DNA from: Triplophysa rosa
Lineage: Eukaryota; Chordata; Actinopteri; Cypriniformes; Nemacheilidae
Assembly (NCBI RefSeq): GCF_024868665.1
Contig: NC_079895.1
Span: 22,510,219 to 22,574,218 of the forward strand
Length of the DNA: 64,000 nt
Reading direction: 5' to 3'
Of this stretch, positions 36,421 through 47,678 are shown piece by piece. Both the position numbers and the translations under genes were made by a program. Position 1 is the first letter of the stretch; the number at the start of each line of letters is the position of its first letter. The notes beneath the pieces are model-generated. The model was not told the origin of the DNA. It did no database searches and saw only the letters and a list, made by a program, of their open reading frames with translations.

Positions 36421-37538
36421 ATTTGACCATCATCATGTGTGATCTAAACTGCAGACCATCACCACATTTTCACTGCTGCTATTGCACTTCAACAGTAATC
36501 AGACGGGATGGTATTATTAAACATTTTAAAACCTGTAAAAACATCCAGACGGCCTCCATTGCCAGCAGCAGCACCACCACCACCATCTCTATAGCATCAG
36601 CAACACCACCTCCATCTCCAGCATCAGCAGCACCACCTCCATCGCCAGCATCAGCAGCACCACCTCCATCTCTATAGCATCAGCAGCACCACCTCCATCG
36701 CCAGTATCAGCAGCACCACCTCCATCTCTATAGCATCAGCAGCACCACCTCCATCTCTATAGCATCAGCAGCACCACCTCCATCGCCAGCATCAGCAGCA
36801 CCACCACCATCTCTATAGCATCAGCAGCACCACCACCATCTCTATAGCATCAGCAGCACCACCTCCATCTCTATAGCATCAGCAGCACCACCACCATTTC
36901 TATAGCATCAGCAGCACCACCACCATCTCTATAGCATCAGCAGCACCACCTCCATCGCCAGCAGCACCACCACCATCTCTATTGCATCAGCAGCACCACC
37001 TCCATCTCTATAGCATCAGCAGCACCACCTCCATCGCCAGTATCAGCAGCACCACCTCCATCTCTATAGCATCAGCAGCACCACCTCCATCTCTATAGCA
37101 TCAGCAGCACCACCTCCATCGCCAGCATCAGCAGCACCACCACCATCTCTGTATCAGCAGCACCACCACCATCTCTATAGCATCAGCAGCACCACCACCA
37201 TCTCTATTGCATCAGCAGCACCACCTCCATCGCCAGCATCAGCAGCACCACCACCATCTCTATAGTATCAGCAGCACCACCTCCATCGCCAGCATCAGCA
37301 GCACCACCACCATCTCTATTGCATCAGCAGCACCACCTCCATCGCCAGCATCAGCAGCACCACCACCATCTCTATAGCATCAGCAGCACCACCTCCAAAA
37401 AGATTACGTGTCCAGCAACAAATCAGGGTGACTTGCACACACTGTGGAATTCAGATAAATCAAAGGAACTTGCTGGTCCATATTAACAGAAGACACAGGC
37501 AAAGGGTAACTGAAATAACAGCAAAACTACACCTGTAA
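36421..37538 (+). pseudogene. Zinc-finger exon split by a minisatellite
   Basis: A 3' splice site (TATATTTTAG, ending 36420) opens the exon; the first ATG is at 36435. The start encodes HFHCCYCTSTVIRRDGIIKH-FKTC, a C2HC-type finger (Cys pair, 12 residues, His-x3-Cys). The end encodes VTCTHCGIQINQRNLLVHIN-RRH, a C2HH-type finger (His-x4-His), closed by a stop at 37536-37538. Both fingers lie in the same frame, but between them ~0.8 kb of tandem repeat puts an in-frame stop at 36675-36677. The repeat encodes Ser/Ala/Pro-rich sequence where open. Either the gene is dead, or the array is removed from the mRNA. A paired-finger layout like this occurs in multicopy fish genes, from memory; function unknown. 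Confidence 0.5.
36585..37397 (+). repeat. Minisatellite of mixed 27- and 29-bp units
   Basis: About thirty tandem units share AGCATCAGCAGCACCACCTC. Units ending CATCGCC are 27 bp and keep frame; units ending CATCTCTAT are 29 bp and shift it. The two kinds are interspersed, and a few are shortened (near 36958 and 37149). Higher-order blocks recur, for example 36655-36790 resembles 36990-37120, which suggests segmental duplication inside the array. Confidence 0.9.
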
Positions 37539-38667
37539 TGTAAATGCATTGAAGCTAAAAAAGGCATCTGCATTCACTCTGATAACATGCATATGTTTGG
37601 AGTTTATACTAACACAAATTGATGTCTGTGTTATGAAAACCACCTTGTTTTATCCTTTATTTATTTTTAAATGAACTAGCTACAAATTTTTTTTTTTTCC
37701 AGGTGTGAGGAGTGGTGGAACGATACTTCTGTGATTTCATGAACTGAACTGTGTAATGCATTATGAACTGTATGGCAGATCTGTTTGAAATCATACTTTT
37801 TTCAGCCAGTTATGATTTTCAGTATTGTATTATTCAGTCATAGTAAAACTAAACCACTGGCTATAACATAAGTTCTCTTTTAAACACTAACATTTTTATT
37901 GCAATATGATAATTTATGTCTTTATTTGGATTTGAATGTCCATATTGTTATTTAATCTAGAATTTCTTGTTTTGTTGTATTTCTTTAGAAAATTTCTCCA
38001 GCAGGCCATTGGAACATGTCTGTACTGACAGATTTTGAGGTACACCTTTTTAACTTCTTTGCATGTACCTCTTTAATATCTGTAGTGGAGAGTTATGAAA
38101 GAATACAGTACACATTTTTTAACATAAACGTTTGCCTAAACATTAAACAAAAAGTCATTACCAGACTTGACAGCTACATTCTGTATTTATTTGTACATCA
38201 CTTCAGTTGGTAGGAATTGATTGTGGGTATTCATGTTGATGGTAAGTGGTCTTATAATTGCTGTACAGTTGTCATGTTGTGTGCTAACCACCAACATTTC
38301 TTAATATAGTTTTGCTTTTGTATTTCTGTATGCACTCTGTTATGCTCTCAATGCCATTTGATTTTGCTTTGGTAAGTTTGCATCCATTTATGGTTATTTG
38401 TTAAGCAAGAAGGACAGAGAACACCATCAAAAGAATAAAAAATTATTCAGAATTTCAGTTGCTGTCTTTAATCAGTCTGACATATACCTAAAATCATAAA
38501 GTGGTATTGCTATCAGTAAATTTAGGCATTTCCCCTGACAAGGTATGATATTGGTAACTATACTTTCGGTTAAAACCTCCATAATGTGCATTTCCAGTAT
38601 GCATTCAGTATATGAAAATAAAATAATGCACACCTAAAAACATTGTAATGTTTGTCACTTTCCACAG

Positions 38668-38770
38668 TCAAATCCCACAGCCAGTTGCTCTAGAAAGAAA
38701 ACCAGCAAAACCAGATGAAACACCACCTGAGTCAGATGTCAGTGAGATTACCCCAACACCAAGAATCTCT
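38668..38770 (+). pseudogene. Possible downstream exon of the zinc-finger gene
   Basis: A 103-base segment lies between TTTCCACAG and GTATGT and is open through it: QIPQPVALERKPAKPDETPP onward, a proline- and acid-rich sequence. It has the same strand as the zinc-finger exon 1.1 kb upstream. No domain is recognised and the link between the two is inferred from position only. Confidence 0.3.
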
Positions 38771-40050
38771 GTATGTAGAGAACATCTTTATGTATTACTT
38801 GACTATTGTTTGTTTATGTATTTACCTTTCTTGTTTAAATGTTTATGAGACAAAAGAAATATATGTGTGTCTTGTTTCTTCAACCCTGACTTGTGAATAT
38901 TGTGGGATGTTGTAAATATAATGTGTGTATATATGTAAAATATCGTTTGGGTTTTGTAAAATAACATTAAAATTCTGTGTGAAAATAAGTGTTGTGTTCT
39001 TGAAGTATATTTATATTTTTTATTATATTATATTATTTATATGTGCATATTTGTTTTATGTTATATTTTGCTAAGTAAATAAATCCAGCAACACCCGTAG
39101 AACAGTGGAATATGTGACTATTAAATTACACAAATGTCGGTGGATTGGAAGCTTTACTAGTCTCAGAGCACACGTGTTACCATGTTCATTCTGGCAAATC
39201 ACATGGCTGGTTTCAGACTACTTTTAGACTGGTTACATATTTAAATAGCTGTGGCGTAGCCACGGGTGTGCCGCAGCAACACCTAAAAATAAATGCAGAT
39301 TTTTTAAAAGTCTTAAGTTAACCCTTTGGCGCGTATACCATCACACCGGTGTGATTAGAACATTCGGCGCTTTGGCTGGCACTGAGCCAGAGACAGACTT
39401 ACTCAATCCTCTCACATATCACAAATATGCAGTGCTTTCAATCACAAGTTTATTTTAGGCTTCATACATTTAAAATCACGTGCTGTACAATGCGGCACAA
39501 ACAAACATGACAGCGCCCGCTTATAACTGTTAGCTCAACTAATGCGATCATTATAAAAGTGTTTAAACAACAAAACACATTCATATACACATATTTGACA
39601 ATCGGAATATCAACAAGTTTGTGAATATTTTGAATAAAAAAGAAAAATTACGTAAAAGCATCAGCTGCTGTCGTTCTGCGGTGTGTCTGTCACATGATAA
39701 GCAGTCCCGCGTGGAAATATTAAAGTGATAAGTTCTAACGGTTGCCTTGAAAAAAACTCATGCCAGGGAGTCATTCTGAAAATTTTAAACTTACGTGTGA
39801 ACGGGTTTCAATACAAAAAAAGCATACTCGTGCTATTGTTGTTTACTTACAATATTTGTTCATTTGAATTATTTTGGTAAAAACACATTCGGACTGTCAA
39901 CCAATCCGCATTCCGCAAACACTGACTCACGTGACCCCACCCTAGCACCCTCGGAGACGTTTGCCGCGCATAATTAACAAAATATAGTCCTTGACTGAAA
40001 GTTGCTAGCTAGCAATATGTTACAGAGATCCCTGCTTAATTTTTCATTAG
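38771..40050. other. Noncoding stretch with transposon remnants
   Basis: The part at 39330-39405 recurs at about 50775-50850 (ATTAGAACATTCGGCGC / ATTAGAACATTCAGCGC, then GGCACTGAGCCAGAGACAGA). It contains a perfect 16-bp palindrome, ATCACACCGGTGTGAT, at 39340-39355. Together with the transposase fragment that follows, this may be one decayed hAT element. Confidence 0.4.
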
Positions 40051-40143
40051 GACACAAGGCCTAATGTTACAAGCTGTTCCGTGGAGCGCTTATTTTCATC
40101 AGTAAATCGAATCAAAACCAGCAACATAGCAACTATGCTCACT
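40051..40143 (+). pseudogene. hAT transposase C-terminal fragment
   Basis: A short open stretch encodes NVTSCSVERLFSSVNRIKTS and a little more, the signature of the C-terminal dimerisation domain of hAT-superfamily transposases (SxERxFSxxxxIKT). It stops making sense exactly where the adjoining LINE begins (about 40146), so the LINE inserted into, or next to, an old hAT gene. The rest of that gene is not found on the far side. Confidence 0.6.
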
Positions 40144-40145
40144 GA

Positions 40146-42190
40146 AGACTCTTCTTTTCCTTTCGGCTGTTCCCTTCAGGGGTCGCCACAGCGAATCATC
40201 TGCCTCCATCTAGCCCTATCCCCTGCATCCTCTTCTCTCAGACCGACTACCTTCATGTCCTCCTTCACTACATCCATAAACCTCCTCTTTGGTCTTCCTC
40301 TCGGCCTCCTGCCTGGCAGCTCTAACCTCAGCATCCTTTTACCGATATATTCACTCTCCCTCCTCTGAACATGTCCAAACCATCTCAACCTGGCCTCTCT
40401 AACTTTGTCTCCAAAACATCTCACATGTGCTGTCCCTCTGATGTACTTATTCCTGATCCTATCCATCCTCGTCACTCCCAAAGAGAACCTCAACATCTTC
40501 AGCTCTGCTACCTCTAACTCTTCCTCCTGTCTTTTCCTCAGTGCAACTGTCTCCAAACCATACAACATCGCTGGTCTCACTACTGCCCTGTACACCTTTC
40601 CTTTCATTCTTGCTGGTACTCTTTTATCACACAACAGACCTGACACTTTTCTCCACCCATTCCAACCTGCCTGCACACGCTTCTTCACCTCTTTTCCACA
40701 CTCCCCATTACTCTGGACTGTTGACCCTAAGTACTTAAAATCCTGCACCTTCTTTACCTCTTCTCCCTGTAACCTCACTGTTCCACTTGAATCCCTCTCA
40801 TTCACACACATGTATTCTGTCTTGCTGCGACTAACCTTCATTCCTCTTCTCTCCAGAGCAAACCTCCACCTCTCTAGACTTTCCTCCACCTGCTCCCTGC
40901 TCTCACTACAGATCACAATATCATCCGCAAACATCATAGTCCATGGAGATTCCTGTCTGACCTCATCTGTCAGCCTGTCCATCACCACCGCAAACAAGAA
41001 GGGGCTCAGAGCCGATCCTTGATGCAGTCCCACCTTCACCGTGAACTCCTCTGTCACACCTACCGCACACCTTACCACTGTCCTACTGCTCTCATACATA
41101 TCCTGCACCACTCTAACATACTTCTCTGCCACTCCAGACCTCCTCATACAATACCACAGCTCCTCTCTTGGCACCCTGTCATACGCTTTCTCTAAATCTA
41201 CAAAGACACAATGCAGCTCTTTCTGACCCTCTCTGTACTTCTCCATCAACCTTCTCAAAGCAAATATCGCATCTGTAGTGCTCTTTCTTGGCATGAAACC
41301 ATACTGCTGCTCACAAATGCTCACTTCTCCCCTTAGCCTTGCTTCCACTACTCTTTCCCACAACTTCATTGTATGGCTCATCAGCTTAATACCTCTGTAG
41401 TTTCCACAACTCTGCACATCTCCCTTGTTCTTAAAAATCGGCACCAAAACATTTCTCCTCCATTCCTCAGGCATCCTCTCACTCTCTAAGACCTCGTTGA
41501 ACAACCTAGTTAAAAACTCTACTGCCATCTCTCCTAGACACTTCCATACCTCCACTGGTATGTCATCCGGACCAACCGCCTTTCCTCTCTTCATCCTCTT
41601 CAAAGCTCTCCTAACTTCACCCTTGCTAATCCTTTCTACTTCCTGCTCAACAATATTTGCCTCTACTACTCTTCTCTCCCTGCCATTTTCCTCATTCATC
41701 AGTTCCTCAAAGTACTCCTTCCATCTTTCCCTCACCCTCCTGTCACCTGTTAACACATTTCCATCTCTATCTTTAATCACTCTAACCTGCTGCACATCCT
41801 TTCCATCTCTATCCCTCTGCCTCGCCAACCGATACAAATCCCTCTCACCTTCCTTACTATCTAACCTTGCATACATATCCTCATAAGCTTTCTGTTTGGC
41901 CTTTGCAACCTCTATCTTAACCTCACGCTGCATCTCCCTATATTCCTGTCTACTTTCCTCAGTCCTCTCACTGTCCCACTTCTTCCTAGCTAACCTCTTC
42001 CTCTGGATACTCTCCTGAACTTCCTCATTCCACCACCAAGTCTCCTTGTCTTCTTTTCTCCTTCCAGATGATACACCTAGCACCTTCCTACCTGTCTCCC
42101 TGATCACTTTGGCTGTAGTAGTCCAGTCATCTGGAATCACCTCCGTCACCTTGCAGATGTGCCTCTCATTGGCTGTTGCGAAAGTACCAA
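40146..42190 (-). mobile_element. 5'-truncated RTE-like LINE
   Basis: A non-LTR retrotransposon copy whose 3' end is at the low-coordinate side. After the stop codon, the minus strand ends in GGGAACAGCCGAAAGGAAAA and an AAGA-type tail instead of a long poly(A), as in RTE-clade elements. The apurinic endonuclease half is missing, so the copy cannot move by itself. Clade assignment is from the reverse transcriptase wording and the tail. Confidence 0.8.
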
Positions 42191-42224
42191 CGTCATCACC
42201 CCGATTTAAAATCCTAAATATCAA
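40176..42224 (-). CDS. Reverse transcriptase of an RTE-like LINE (partial)
   Basis: Copies element RNA into DNA at the target site. The 682-codon frame is open throughout. An N-terminal ~200 residues are basic and helical; then come the RT fingers/palm with GNYRGIKLMS, motif A FVDLEKAYDR (Asp343) and the catalytic FADD at 432-435. A C-terminal HVRCFGDKVREARLRWFGHV-QRR region and GRRPRGRPKRRF follow, as in fish elements of this kind. The first ~15 codons come from the neighbouring repeat, so the ATG at 42224 is accidental. The endonuclease domain is absent through 5' truncation. The lack of stops suggests a young insertion. All long plus-strand frames here are antisense shadows. Confidence 0.85.
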   Translation of the reverse strand: MIFRILNRGDDVGTFATANERHICKVTEVIPDDWTTTAKVIRETGRKVLGVSSGRRKEDKETWWWNEEVQESIQRKRLARKKWDSERTEESRQEYREMQREVKIEVAKAKQKAYEDMYARLDSKEGERDLYRLARQRDRDGKDVQQVRVIKDRDGNVLTGDRRVRERWKEYFEELMNEENGRERRVVEANIVEQEVERISKGEVRRALKRMKRGKAVGPDDIPVEVWKCLGEMAVEFLTRLFNEVLESERMPEEWRRNVLVPIFKNKGDVQSCGNYRGIKLMSHTMKLWERVVEARLRGEVSICEQQYGFMPRKSTTDAIFALRRLMEKYREGQKELHCVFVDLEKAYDRVPREELWYCMRRSGVAEKYVRVVQDMYESSRTVVRCAVGVTEEFTVKVGLHQGSALSPFLFAVVMDRLTDEVRQESPWTMMFADDIVICSESREQVEESLERWRFALERRGMKVSRSKTEYMCVNERDSSGTVRLQGEEVKKVQDFKYLGSTVQSNGECGKEVKKRVQAGWNGWRKVSGLLCDKRVPARMKGKVYRAVVRPAMLYGLETVALRKRQEEELEVAELKMLRFSLGVTRMDRIRNKYIRGTAHVRCFGDKVREARLRWFGHVQRRESEYIGKRMLRLELPGRRPRGRPKRRFMDVVKEDMKVVGLREEDAGDRARWRQMIRCGDP

Positions 42225-42435
42225 ACATGTTTGATATGATCGGGGCGGCCCCGATTTCTCTCGGAGCAGATCGGGAGGTGTAAGATTCGATCTGTGAACG
42301 CCTCACATTACGTGATAATCTGGGCCGAACCTCGGACCCGATCGAGGTTCTGGACCCGATTTTTTCAAAGATTCTCGGGAGGGGAAATCGGGGTAAATTC
42401 TGGCCGAGAATCCTGTAATCTGAGCCAGGCTTTAG
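42190..42435. other. GC-rich block with palindromes
   Basis: Between the LINE and the kinase gene lies a block with a perfect 20-bp palindrome ATATCAAACATGTTTGATAT (42218-42237) followed at once by a perfect 17-base inverted repeat ATCGGGGCGGCCCCGAT (42239-42255). GATTCTCGG near 42372 mirrors CCGAGAATC near 42405. It is probably a remnant of a DNA element. It may also act as proximal promoter DNA for the gene that follows. Confidence 0.45.
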
Positions 42436-42442
42436 CTTAGAC

Positions 42443-42450
42443 TATATAAA
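42443..42450 (+). promoter_or_regulatory. TATA box of the tandem-kinase gene
   Basis: TATATAAA is followed about 30 bases later by an initiator-like TCATTTC (42478-42484), with the start codon at 42576 giving a leader of about 100 bases. The leader holds tandem GCTTAACGTTCGCTTA units. No comparable promoter is found before the second or third kinase cassette. Confidence 0.5.
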
Positions 42451-42575
42451 GGCTGAAACCACTAGCTTTGCTCATTGTCATTTCTGCTGCGTTTTCTGAT
42501 AGTGGCCTACGGTGCGCTTAACGTTCGCTTACGGTTTGCTTAACGTTCGCTTAACTGCAATCGACTAACGGTGAA

Positions 42576-42783
42576 ATGGGTCAAGAATTTGGCAAATGCG
42601 TTAAAACCGACAGCGTTGACGATCGGAGCGGTGTGTACAAACAATGCACACCAGAACCATCGACCGCTAACGGTAAATGCGATGGAGGAAGGAAGAAGTT
42701 TTGGAGACGGAAGAAAGGCCGAGGAAAAGGTCAGGTTCAGGCCACTGAAGTAATCGATGTGGCATCTGACAGAAACACAGACG
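42576..42783 (+). CDS. Exon 1 of the tandem PIM-like kinase gene
   Basis: Starts MGQEFGKCVK in good context (G at -3 and +4) and ends at NTD followed by ACG|GTAAGT, phase 1. The first ten residues (Gly2, Cys8) and a basic stretch RKKFWRRKKGRGKG at about 40-53 could tether the protein to membranes, or the basic stretch could be a nuclear signal; the residue at position 6 is Gly rather than Ser/Thr, so myristoylation is doubtful. No domain is recognised. It continues in frame into exon 2 at 43229. Confidence 0.65.
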
Positions 42784-43228
42784 GTAAGTAACGTTAATAT
42801 CATCACTTAATGTACTGTACACTTCCGTTCAAACGTTTATGTATAAATATATAAACGTTCACTTATAAATATTTCCCTGTGTTTCTCGAATAGTAAACGC
42901 ATCAAAACGAATTATTTCAAAACCAAAAATGCAGTTAAAATATATGTGCAAATATTTCAAGTTGAATCAAACTTTCATAACCTTTTGGATCTGTTATATA
43001 ATGTAAAAATGTTTCTTATACCTTATATGTTGAATATTATTTATGGTGTTTGCCAGGATGTCCTACTGTAACTTATTGGTTAAACGGATGAACAGATCCT
43101 TTTGTTGAAAATCTGAGTGAAATTTGTCCATTTTCAGTATTGTGTAGGAGTCATGAATGTAACGTTAAGTGTTGATTATTTCATGAATATTCTTTGATTG
43201 AATTGATCTTGTGTGTTTGTCACTACAG

Positions 43229-43549
43229 AGTTTCAGGAAAACCAGGAAACTATCACCTGTGACCTGGAGATCCTCAGCACTCAGGATCCAGTCCTTTCTG
43301 AGTCCCTTGTGCAGGTGCATTTTGGGTCGGAATTGACTGAGGATGCCGTTCAGGATCCGGTCCTTTCTGAGTCCCTTGTGCGGGTGCATTTTGGGTCGGA
43401 ATTGACTGAGGATGCCGTTCAGGATCCATTCGCTATCGAGTCGGACTGGGAGGAGGTGTTGGATTGGGATAAGGAAGTCCAGCCAGCATCAGTCAGTCTG
43501 GCTGAGGAGGATATGGATGAAGATGATGAGCCCAGCGTGGTCATTCGGG
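43229..43549 (+). CDS. Exon 2: acidic linker with duplicated 23-residue unit
   Basis: Begins after CACTACAG and ends before GTGAGT, phase 1 at both edges. It encodes a very acidic region. A 69-bp unit, QDPVLSESLVQVHFGSELTE-plus-DAV, is present twice back to back (43282-43350 and 43351-43419) with three or so base differences; a third copy begins but diverges. The following AIESDWEEVLDW carries the SDWE word also found in the C-terminal repeats of the same gene. Probably an unstructured N-terminal extension in front of the first kinase domain. Confidence 0.65.
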
Positions 43550-43685
43550 GTGAGTTTACTTCCATTACCCCAACATACACCTATACACTTCTGCTCATAT
43601 GTTGGATAAATTTTGTTAAAATAGTTTTGGATGAAGTTTCGCTAATGTTTGGCGTTTTGTGTCAATTTCATGTCTCTTTTAATAG

Positions 43686-45313
43686 AAATCGAGTCATGCC
43701 GGTGTGAGATCAGTGACATGCTGGCTGAAAGCACTTTTGGAGCCATTTATGAAGGGACCCGGGTGAAGGATGGCTTGAAGGTTTGATTTTTTTACTCGCA
43801 GTAACTAACAAATAGTCTTGTGCTCATCTGTTTAATATCTCACTCCTTTACACACCTTCTGAATGTATCTTGTATCCGCTATTAAGTAGTGCTTGTATTT
43901 CTTACATGTCTACTCAGGATGAATGCTTTGAATGAAATGATTTAAGTGTAAATCCTTGTTTGTTTTGTTGATCAGGTGGCAGTGAAATGTGTCAATACGT
44001 CTAAGCATCTGGATTATATCATCATCGTAAGTAGTACCCATTATTTTTCAATTGAAAACATCTTCATCACTTTTTACATACACACAATTCCAGTTTTTCC
44101 AAACTCTGTGTAATGATGCTATTGTCTTTCTTCTAGCCGGGTCATCCTGAGCCTCTTCCACGTGAGGTGGCTCTTCACATGCTTGCGTGTAAGGGAGAAA
44201 TAGTTCCTGAGGTTGTCCAGCTCTTGGACTGGCAGGTGTATCCGGACCACTACGCCATGGTCCTGGAGCGCCCGTCTCCCTGCGTGGATGTACGTGATTT
44301 TGCTACAAGCAACGGGGGAAAACTCAGCGAGGAGTTAGCCAAAGACATCATGTGACAGGCGACCACAGCTGCCTACAAGTGCTGCCAATAGGGGGTTTTC
44401 CATTGTGATATCAAAATGGAGAACCTCCTCATAACAACAGACACCCTAAACGTCAAACTCATCGACTTTAGGTGCGGCGATCTGCTTACAAGGTCACCTT
44501 ACAAGATGTTTATGGGTATGTTTGATCATTTCAGACACGTCATTTACATTTGTATAAATAAGATGACAGCATTCAGATTCAGTGCTAGGCACACTTAGGC
44601 TACAAAATACTGTGGCAGTGTAAACGGGTAAATGATATGAAATCTGTTTTCTTCAGGCACAAGAGACTACGCCTGCCCAGAGTTTTTCAAAACGGGCGCG
44701 TATTACGGACAGCCGGCGACGGTGTACTCGCTCGGGGCGCTGCTGTTCGCCATGGTGTGTGGGACATTTCCCAACTGCATTGACCGGTACTCGATCAACA
44801 AAAGCACCTTGTACAAAGACGGCTTGACTGAAGGTGAGATCTTCATCAGACCAACTGTAGTTCTGAATGATAGAAAACAGAACAAGTGCTTTGATAAAGG
44901 AATTGAATAAGATGATGAATGAGAGTTTAAAGTGTCATTCAGATAAACTCACAGTTTAAGATGATAATCGTCTCTTCTGTCTTTCTGAACAGAATGCTGC
45001 AATTTGATTGAAGCCTGTCTGCAGGAGGATCCAGATGATCGTATTGATCTGGATGAGATCCTTTACCACAAATGGTTTCAGGTACTGACACGTTTATACA
45101 CCCGACACATTTTCTGCATTCGTTTTTTGCCGTTGTTTTTTTCTGAAATCTGGAAGATGGAAAGTCAATATGTGTCAATACAATGTATTTAGACAATACA
45201 GCACTTATATTACTGTTTATTTCAGGACAAATATCCTGCCTACGGCCTCCAGACTCCCATCCACTTTAATAAGGACAAAGAGGGTGATCAGAAGCCCCGT
45301 GTGAGAATTGAAG
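43686..45313 (+). pseudogene. PIM-like kinase cassette A (degenerate)
   Basis: Six exons: 43686-43780, 43976-44026, 44137-44515, 44657-44833, 44993-45081 and linker 45226-45313. The deduced sequence follows PIM kinases: VAVK lysine, LLDW, LERPSPCVDV, DIKMEN, then CPEFF and ATVYSLGALLFAMVCG, ending HKWFQ. Lesions and losses: the glycine loop is degenerate (LAESTFGAIY); in-frame TGA at 44353-44355 and TAG at 44389-44391, both within the exon that carries the catalytic loop; HRD has become HCD (44401); DFG has become DFR (44464-44472). As a kinase it is dead. All splice sites remain good, and the linker ends in phase 1, ready to join cassette B. Confidence 0.8.
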
Positions 45314-45637
45314 GTGAGTTTACTTTCATAATTACAACATAACACAACGTATAAAACAGATATAGTTTCACCCCTTGATTCTGATTGGTCAATAGCCGTG
45401 TTTTATTCACACAATGATTCTGTGCATCACTATGCAGTACTCCTAGTAACATAAACATTCTGTTTCTGTAATATAAATGAATAAATAAGAACATATTCAG
45501 CAACAAAATTCAGGTTACATTAATTTTTTTAACAACAACGCTATATTTTTCATGTTAAACAGATATTGTTAAATCGTTTTAGGTTGAGTATTGCTAATGT
45601 TTGGTGATTCATGTCTGCTGCATTTCTCTTTCAATAG

Positions 45638-47355
45638 AAATCAATGGCCAGCAGTATAAGGTTGGCGGACAGCTGGGTCAAGGCGGATTTGGAACCGTCT
45701 TTGGCGGGACGGATTGAAGGTTTGATATTTTTCTCTTTTTTTCTGTCTTGTGCTCATCTTCTTTTCAAACCTTAATGTATCCAGTGTCCAGGACTTCAGT
45801 GCTTGATCTATTGAAACCTGACCAAACTTGCTCTTTACTGTTGTAAATGTATTATAGTACAGTTCTGTTCAGGATGAATGCTTACACAAATCCTTCTTTT
45901 TGTTTTGTCTATCAGGTGGCAGTGAAAATTGTCGATAAGAAGGATGATGTGATCGAGGATTATATCAACATTGTAAGAAGCTTGTGTTGTTATTCAATTG
46001 AAAACATCTTCACAGTTTGTTTGCTACTGAGCTAAATCCTTGTTTGTTAAACCACCTTCATCTATTCATGACAAACAATTGTTTTTCTTCTAGCCGGGTT
46101 ATCCTGAGCCTCTTCCACGAGAGGTCGGTCTTCAGATGCTTGCCTGTGAGGGAGTACATGTTCCTGTAATCATCCAGTTTCTGGACTGGCAGGACTATTC
46201 GGACCAATACATTATGGTCCTGGAGCGCCCCACTCCCTGCATGGACGTCAGCAGTTTCGTGGAAAACAATGGAGGCAGCGTGACAGAGAATACAGCGCAG
46301 TATATCATGGGGCAAGCGACTTATGCGGCTCAAATCTGCTGCCAGCGGGGGGTTTTCCATAGAGACATAAAAATGGAAAACCTCCTGATTAACCCGGACA
46401 TGCTGGAAGTCAAACTGATTGACTTTGGGTGCGGCGATCTGCTTAAAAGATCAGCCTACAAGGAGTATATGGGTATGTTATATCACTTTCCTAATGAACT
46501 GGTGTTTACATAAAAGATGATGATTTTCATATATTTTCTGATAGTTCTTCTGCTCACTTTTGAGACATCACATTTTTTGCACGCTAATCTATTTTCTTTA
46601 GGCACAATGAACTACACCTGCCCCGAATACTTTGAATGGGGCCAGTACTATGGAATGCCGGCGACGGTGTACTCTCTGGGTGTGCTGCTATTCGCCATGG
46701 TGTGCGGGAGATTTCCCACCCATTTTGACCTGGACCAGATCGACGAGAAGTCATGGAGTAAAGATGGCTTGACTGAAGGTGAGATCTTCATCAGACCAAC
46801 TGTAGTTCTGAATGATAGAAAACAGAACAAGTGCTTCGATTAAAGAATTGAATAAGATGATGAATGAGAGTTTAAAGTGTCATTCCGATAAACTCACAGT
46901 TTAAGATGATAATCGTCTCTTCTGTCTTTCTCAACAGAGTGCTGCAATTTGATTGAAGCCTGTCTGCAGGAGGATCCAGATGGTCGTATTGATCTGGATG
47001 AGATCCTTGACCACAAATGGTTTCAGGTACTGACATGTTTATACACAGGACACATTTTCTGCATTCGTTTTTGTTGTTGGTTTATTCTGAAATCTGGAAG
47101 ATGGAAAGTCAGTATGTGTCAATACAATATATTTAGACAATACAGCACTTATATTACTTTTTATTTCAGCAGGAAGATCCCGCAGACGGCCTGCAGACTG
47201 CCGTCACACTGGGGGTGATGTTGTTGAGGATCCAGATGATGCTGGCTCTGACTTCAAAGATCATGTGGGCATTTTACTCCTGCACACTTTCACTTCAGGC
47301 AGGCAGTCTGAAGAAAAGTTGAAGAATGATCAGAAGCCCTGTGTGAGAACTGAAG
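45638..47355 (+). pseudogene. PIM-like kinase cassette B (frameshifted)
   Basis: Six exons: 45638-45719, 45916-45972, 46094-46472, 46602-46778, 46938-47026 and linker 47170-47355. Catalytic parts are intact: GQGGFGTVF loop, VAVK, HRDIKMEN, LIDFGCGD, TCPEYF. However, the first exon is 82 bases instead of 95, a 13-bp deletion compared with cassette C, which breaks the frame before the VAVK exon. The linker exon is one base short (186 instead of 187), shifting the frame again. There is no separate promoter, first exon or start codon upstream; the exon follows cassette A's linker by a 324-bp intron. Exons and introns resemble cassette C very closely, so the B/C duplication is recent. Confidence 0.8.
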
Positions 47356-47678
47356 GTAAGTTAGTTTCATAATTCCAACATAACACAACTTATAAAACAG
47401 ATATAGTTTCACTCCTTGATTCTGATTAGTCAAAAGCCGTGTTTTATTCACACAACGATTCTGTGCATCACTATGCAGCACTCCTAGTAACATAAACATT
47501 CTGTTTCTGTAATATAAATGAATGAATAAGAACATATTCAGCAACAAAATTCAAGTTACATTAATTTTTTTAACAACAACACTATATTTTACATGTTAAA
47601 CAGATATTGTTAAATCGTTTTAGGTTGAGTATTGCTAATGTTTGGTGATTCATGTCTTCTGCATTTCTCTTTCAATAG

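Noticed and set aside
40405..41022. A 205-codon plus-strand frame and several neighbours (41425-41886, 42046-42234)
   Set aside because: They are antisense to the LINE reverse transcriptase, whose motifs fix the minus strand as coding.
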